Shown here: in pieces, positions 30,875 to 34,421 of the stretch
How the letters are laid out: each line of letters starts with the position of its first letter
Position numbering within the stretch: the stretch's first letter is position 1
Assembly: GCA_020853775.1 (NCBI GenBank)
Contig: JADYYH010000033.1
Coordinates: 1 to 34,421, forward strand
DNA length: 34,421 nucleotides
DNA from: Nitrospira sp.
GTDB taxonomy: Bacteria; Nitrospirota; Nitrospiria; Nitrospirales; Nitrospiraceae
Direction: 5' to 3'
Notes under the pieces: generated by a model
Database searches by the model: none
Told to the model about the DNA's origin: nothing
Seen by the model: only the letters and a program-made list of their open reading frames with translations
Translations under genes and position numbers: made by a program

Positions 30875-30916
30875 CTCGGGATCTCCCCTTATATTCAGTT
30901 GGTCATAGGCGGCAGG

Positions 30917-32116
30917 CTACTTTGCCTGAAGTGCCTTGTCGACAATGTCGGTAAGCGGTGTATTGCGGTCGAAGACGTTGATATCAAAGCCCTCGTCTTT
31001 CAGCGCGCGCATGGCATCAAGACCCTCTTTTTCACGGGGACCACCACGACGCACCCAAATCTTCACATTCTTCAGCTTGCCTTCTGATTTTGCTTTCCGG
31101 AAACCGTTAATGATGCCGCCGAATGTCTTTTTCACATCGGTAAAGTTGGCGATGGCACCACCGACGATGATGTTTCTGATACCAGGAAGGGAGCAGACTT
31201 TTTCGGTGAGAACTTCGACCGCCCAATCGGGTGGATCACCGGAATACTCGGCATAATTCGCCAATTTTCCCCCACGAGCGACGACAGCATCCGAGTAATA
31301 CACACTGGCGCCCCCGCCGGCAGGCAACATGGCTGTATCGCCACCGGGGATTTCGATGAACTTAACTGAACCTTTGATCTTGCTATCGACTGCCATGACC
31401 TCAAGCTCTTGCTTGGAATAGGCCCGGCCGAATTCTGCGGCGAAAGCAAAGTTCCAATCCGGATGCCTGAACTTGGCGTCACCATCGAGAAGCGTGACCG
31501 CATCAAGGGCCACCAGCTCATCATCCCCGGCTCGCAAAACCACCGGATTCACTTCAAGGTATTGCGCATCTTCGCTATCGAAGCAGGCAAACATTTTCCC
31601 CGCGAAATCCGCCATTTTTTTAGCAAGCGCGCCCGAGAAGCCTGCTTCCTTGCTCAATTTTTCAAGGGATTCGGGGGAGGGAGATTGCCCAATCTCGAGG
31701 CATAAGCGCTTGACACGTTCCCAATTTGACTCAACTTCAATGCCGCCACAATTGGCAACCAGGATTTCGCTACCTTCGCGCGTGGATTTCACAGCACAAT
31801 AATATTCTTCCTTGTGCGGGATCATTTCAGAGACGATGACCTGTGTCACCGTGATGCTACCGACTTGCCGGCCGATCATTTCCTTCGTAGCGGCTTCCGC
31901 CGCCTTGAAATCCAAATCAACCTTGACCAATCCAAGCTTAAAACGCGAGCCGAGGGCCTCATGCGCTTTGGCAACAAGCTTCGACTTCTTCAGCCACTCA
32001 TTGACTTGCCCGAGCTTGGTGAGCTCATCAACTGAAGTGACGACCACGTAATTGGGAACATTGATTCCCCACTTCTTCATCAGCCCCATCCCGGGACCTT
32101 CCAGCACTTTCGCCAT
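30917..32116 (-). CDS. aclB: ATP-citrate lyase, small (beta) subunit
   Basis: A 399-residue subunit homologous to the N-terminal (succinyl-CoA-synthetase-beta-like, ATP-grasp) part of eukaryotic ATP-citrate lyase. It begins MAKVLEGPGMGLMKKWGINVPNY (written in part here) and contains CFDSEDAQYLEVNPVVLRAG and the C-terminal ligase stretch SLPGIRNIIVGGAIANFTDV. It supplies ATP for phosphorylation of AclA. AAGGAG stands upstream of the ATG. It is the first gene of the leftward rTCA operon; a candidate promoter lies at 32262-32291. Confidence 0.94.
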   Translation of the reverse strand: MAKVLEGPGMGLMKKWGINVPNYVVVTSVDELTKLGQVNEWLKKSKLVAKAHEALGSRFKLGLVKVDLDFKAAEAATKEMIGRQVGSITVTQVIVSEMIPHKEEYYCAVKSTREGSEILVANCGGIEVESNWERVKRLCLEIGQSPSPESLEKLSKEAGFSGALAKKMADFAGKMFACFDSEDAQYLEVNPVVLRAGDDELVALDAVTLLDGDAKFRHPDWNFAFAAEFGRAYSKQELEVMAVDSKIKGSVKFIEIPGGDTAMLPAGGGASVYYSDAVVARGGKLANYAEYSGDPPDWAVEVLTEKVCSLPGIRNIIVGGAIANFTDVKKTFGGIINGFRKAKSEGKLKNVKIWVRRGGPREKEGLDAMRALKDEGFDINVFDRNTPLTDIVDKALQAK

Positions 32117-32261
32117 GATTGACGACTCCTTGGTGTGTGATAGGGCAGAGAAACGGAGCGACAGAGTACCGAATTCCGCCGATTAGCTCAATCCTCCAAA
32201 GGGCCTACGCTACGAGCTCAGAAGTCCTACCATAATGGGCGCTGAAGATTCATCACCATAA

Positions 32262-32291
32262 ATTATTGATAAGTCTATCTTGTCGCGACAA
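32262..32291 (-). promoter_or_regulatory. candidate promoter of the rTCA operon with palindromic -35 region
   Basis: On the minus strand TTGTCG (32291-32286), an 18-base spacer and AATAAT (32267-32262) resemble a sigma70-type promoter about 145 bases before aclB. The -35 part is embedded in the perfect 12-bp palindrome TTGTCGCGACAA (32280-32291), which could be a regulator site. This is from spacing and match only. Confidence 0.4.
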
Positions 32292-32324
32292 ATATTGTGA
32301 AGAACAGTCGCGGCCCTTCAGCTG

Positions 32325-33170
32325 CTACCTGATCCGAAGTCGACGAATCCGTTGGCATCGAGGACAGTAAAATGAGCTCCGTTCGCCCACGGATCGCTTG
32401 ATCGCGGCCCCACAAAGGTTCGGACAGGGCTCGCCGGACTTGGCATAGACTAAATGCCGGCGTTTATACTGGCCCTCCGTCCCATCGGGGGCAAAATAAT
32501 CCCGCACGCTGGAACCACCCAGATTTATTGCCTCTCTTAAGACGCCTACCATTATTTCATGCAGACGCATCGCCGCCTTTTCCGTCACCTGATTGGCTAC
32601 CTGGTCAGGATGAAGTCGGGCACGAAATAGTATTTCATTGGCGTAAATATTCCCAATCCCTGCAATAGCCTGTTGATGCATCAAAAGAGGCTTCAGCCTC
32701 CTCCGCGTGGATGAAAGCAACTGTACAAACTTTTCTGGATTCAGCACTAGAGGATCGGGACCAAATCGACGAGAGGTATATCGATCCAATCCAGGCTGAT
32801 CTAACAACGAAAGCCGTCCAAACCGACGCGGGTTCCAATACCGAATTTCAGACTCACTCCTTCCTTCGAGATGAAGGATAAAGTGCGTATGTTGCGGGTA
32901 TTTAGTCGGTGCCTTTCGAAACAACAGCAATCCCGTCATGCCCAATTCGGCCGCAAGAAATTTTGTTTGTTCTGCGCGGAGAAAAGCGATGATTACACTC
33001 TTGCCTCTTCGCTCGACTCCTGTAATTGCAGCCCCGCGGAACCACTGCAACGCGGACAAGCCTTCCCGCACAATGTCTTCTCGCCCTACCCAACAATCCC
33101 TCACAATGGCTCCAACAACTCGCTCGCGCAGCTGACGCGCAGCCACTTCTGCTTCCGGCAATTCAGGCAT
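32325..33170 (-). CDS. mutM: formamidopyrimidine-DNA glycosylase (Fpg/MutM)
   Basis: Base-excision repair enzyme, 281 residues, removing 8-oxoguanine and ring-opened purines. It begins MPELPE, giving the catalytic Pro2 and Glu3 after Met removal; K57 (RRGKSVI) is conserved; the helix-two-turn-helix region GIGNIYANEILFRARLHP is present. ATG 33170 is therefore the start, not the in-frame ATG at 33188. The C-terminal zinc finger has C249, C253, C269 and C272, so the first pair is CX3C rather than the usual CX2C. It is upstream of aclB on the same strand but separated by about 200 bases, so independent transcription is likely. Confidence 0.95.
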   Translation of the reverse strand: MPELPEAEVAARQLRERVVGAIVRDCWVGREDIVREGLSALQWFRGAAITGVERRGKSVIIAFLRAEQTKFLAAELGMTGLLLFRKAPTKYPQHTHFILHLEGRSESEIRYWNPRRFGRLSLLDQPGLDRYTSRRFGPDPLVLNPEKFVQLLSSTRRRLKPLLMHQQAIAGIGNIYANEILFRARLHPDQVANQVTEKAAMRLHEIMVGVLREAINLGGSSVRDYFAPDGTEGQYKRRHLVYAKSGEPCPNLCGAAIKRSVGERSSFYCPRCQRIRRLRIR

Positions 33171-33346
33171 GGACTGGTTCCCGTGCAAAGAGGTGATGAT
33201 GCAACAGCGTCAAATTACGCCATGACGTAGAAAGAAATTGCAACTCCCTGCAGATGGCCGGCTCAACCGACTTGACAATGAAATAGATGCGAATGGGAAG
33301 GAGGATTGTAGGGAGAAGCTGTGGAGCTCCTGCTAATCAAACTTAA

Positions 33347-33761
33347 GGAAGGTCTGATTAATTCGCATTTGCGCTGAGCAATCTGTTTCTTAGCTGGTCG
33401 CCAGGGGATTTTGGTGGACCTCCGCTCATCCGGCAGCCTCTTTGTGGAGACACCCGACGTCTGATAGACCACTGTCACCCGGCTTCCCTACGTCCCTGCC
33501 ACGAGGCGCCGTCGCGCCAGATACAGATTCGTCAAGCCGCAGGTGACGAAGAGCCAATGGGTGTTCTTCGCGAGCCCGCGGTACCGCACCTTGGACCACC
33601 CAAAGAGCCGCTTGATCACCAAGAACACATGCTCGACTTTCGCACGGACTTTCGACTTGGTCCGGTTCCGGGCGCGCTCGTCTTCGCTGAGGGGCTGATG
33701 GCGGTGTGCTTTCGCGTGGATGAAGCTCGTGGCGCCAGGGGCGTGTTGGTGGAGCACGTCC
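33347..33761 (-). mobile_element. truncated IS5-family element
   Basis: The left border GGAAGGTCTGATTAATTC resembles the ends of the IS5 group and is preceded by TTAA (33343-33346), which fits the YTAR target of that group. It holds the 3' part of a minus-strand transposase and is cut off near 33761 by the IS21-like element. Confidence 0.65.
33488..33760 (-). pseudogene. C-terminal fragment of IS5-family transposase
   Basis: About 90 residues remain: HQHAPGATSFIHAKAHRH, then RNRTKSKVRAKVEHVFLVIKRLFG, then VRYRGLAKNTHWLFVTCGLTNLYLARRRL. This is the IS5-group transposase C-terminus including the catalytic Glu region (RAKVEHVF). Upstream codons run into a stop where the IS21-like element begins, so the N-terminal two thirds, with both catalytic Asp residues, are missing. 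Confidence 0.85.
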
Positions 33762-34299
33762 TGTTGTCAGCACCGATGATATACATCCTCACATCACCGA
33801 ATTCGAACGTCCCCTCAACAACGACCAGAATGTCCCTTCACCGATTATCCAACCGGAGGAGGGACGGATGCTGCGAAGGGAGGACTACAGGGTGATTCAC
33901 GCCTTGGCACAACGGGGGCTCTATTGCTGCGACATCGCCAAAGAGGTGGGGGTTCATCCCCGGACAGTCCGCCGGGCGCTCGCTCGTGGTGGGGCGCCAG
34001 CCCCGCGGCCCAGCCGACGGGGCTGGCGGCTGGATCCCTATCGGGCCGACATCGACCAGCTGCTGGCTGAGGGCGTCTGGAACGCGGTGGTGATCGTTCG
34101 GGAACTACAGGCCAAAGGGTATCGGGGCCGACTCTCGATCCTGCGGGCCGACATTCGCCCGAAGCGAGCGCTGCGCGTCCGCCGGGCGACCGTGCGGTTT
34201 GAGACGGCTCCGGGGCGGCAACTGCAGAGCGATTGGGCCGAGCACCGGACGCGGATTGCCGGAGAGGACACCACCGTCCACTTCATCGTCAACACGCTA
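33762..34299 (+). mobile_element. truncated IS21-family element
   Basis: It starts at TGTTGTCAGC (a TG-type end), has an end-proximal repeat pair (33805-33817 and 33828-33840) typical of the multiple transposase-binding repeats in IS21 ends, and encodes the N-terminus of IstA. It is interrupted near 34298 by the IS630-like sequence. The exact left border is inferred from where the IS5 reading stops. Confidence 0.65.
33805..33840 (+). repeat. imperfect direct repeat at the IS21-like end
   Basis: GAACGTCCCCTCA (33805) and GAATGTCCCTTCA (33828) match at 11 of 13 positions and are 23 bases apart, in the leader before istA. Confidence 0.5.
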
Positions 34300-34305
34300 G
34301 TGTAG
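33868..34305 (+). pseudogene. truncated IS21-family transposase IstA (N-terminal part)
   Basis: A 145-residue open frame starting at ATG 33868 after GGAGGAGGG. It has the IstA N-terminal helix-turn-helix (CDIAKEVGVHPRTVRRAL, about 21-38), a linker and the start of the integrase core with the first catalytic Asp (D122 in QSDWAEH). Intact IstA has roughly 400-500 residues. Reading stops at GTG-TAG contributed by the adjoining IS630-like sequence, so the protein lacks the rest of the DDE site. Confidence 0.85.
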
Positions 34306-34421
34306 TGCGTCCAACGCTTCTTTACATTTGGCGACCTTGGCCACAATGCTCTCCGCGGACGCCGTCCAGGTGAACACGCGAGGATTTTGGTTGTGAGTGG
34401 TGATGTACGTCTGAATTGCAG
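34297..34421 (-). CDS. IS630-family transposase, C-terminal end (runs off the window)
   Basis: Reading the minus strand from the window edge gives AIQTYITTHNQNPRVFTW and then TASAESIVAKVAKCKEALDALH before TAG at 34297-34299. This matches the C-terminal tail of IS630-family transposases (THNENPKPFVW-like). The rest lies beyond the window, so intactness is unknown. TA at 34298-34299 fits the TA target used by this family. Confidence 0.75.
   Translation of the reverse strand, partial: AIQTYITTHNQNPRVFTWTASAESIVAKVAKCKEALDALH

Overview
This window reads as a chromosomal segment of a chemolithoautotroph of the phylum Nitrospirota, most likely a Nitrospira-like nitrite oxidiser. That assignment is inference. 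It rests on a reductive (reverse) TCA operon with a two-subunit ATP-citrate lyase, a monomeric NADP-type isocitrate dehydrogenase, and a System II (CcsB/ResB) cytochrome c maturation cluster, in moderately GC-rich DNA. No rRNA, tRNA or CRISPR array was recognised.

Layout. (1) 70-2642: a PhoB/PhoR-type two-component system. It converges on a leftward set (5298-2608) of fabH, a DUF47/PhoU-like gene and a PiT phosphate permease. (2) 5502-7635: a BamD-like lipoprotein and, convergent with it, a geranylgeranyl-reductase-family flavoprotein. (3) 12116-7750: a leftward cluster resB, ccsB, two tlpA paralogues and ccdA, covering haem delivery and thiol reduction for c-type cytochromes. (4) 12516-15025: metK and ahcY, the S-adenosylmethionine cycle, separated by a strong hairpin terminator. 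(5) 15084-17398: an accessory patch. It holds an AT-richer gene for a zinc-ribbon plus nucleoside-deoxyribosyltransferase-like protein, an inverted repeat upstream of it, and a dead IS5-family element. (6) 19033-17399: a B12-binding-domain radical SAM enzyme. (7) 32116-19317: the core of the window, a leftward run aclB-aclA-acn-icd-frdB-frdA-sucC-orphan-sucD. (8) 33170-32325: mutM. (9) 33347 to the end: three nested insertion-sequence fragments (an IS5-like cut by an IS21-like, itself cut by an IS630-like).

The rTCA operon encodes the steps fumarate to succinate, succinate to succinyl-CoA, 2-oxoglutarate/isocitrate/citrate interconversion, and ATP-dependent citrate cleavage to acetyl-CoA and oxaloacetate. 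The ferredoxin-dependent 2-oxoglutarate and pyruvate synthases are not in the window. The two most unusual items are an unrecognised 157-residue gene wedged between sucC and sucD, and a fumarate-reductase-type flavoprotein. The flavoprotein lacks the covalent-FAD histidine, has a long N-terminal extension and a short C-terminus, and has no membrane-anchor genes beside it. The best candidate for an undescribed system is the zinc-ribbon/deoxyribosyltransferase-like gene at 15126-16085, whose layout resembles sensor-effector proteins.
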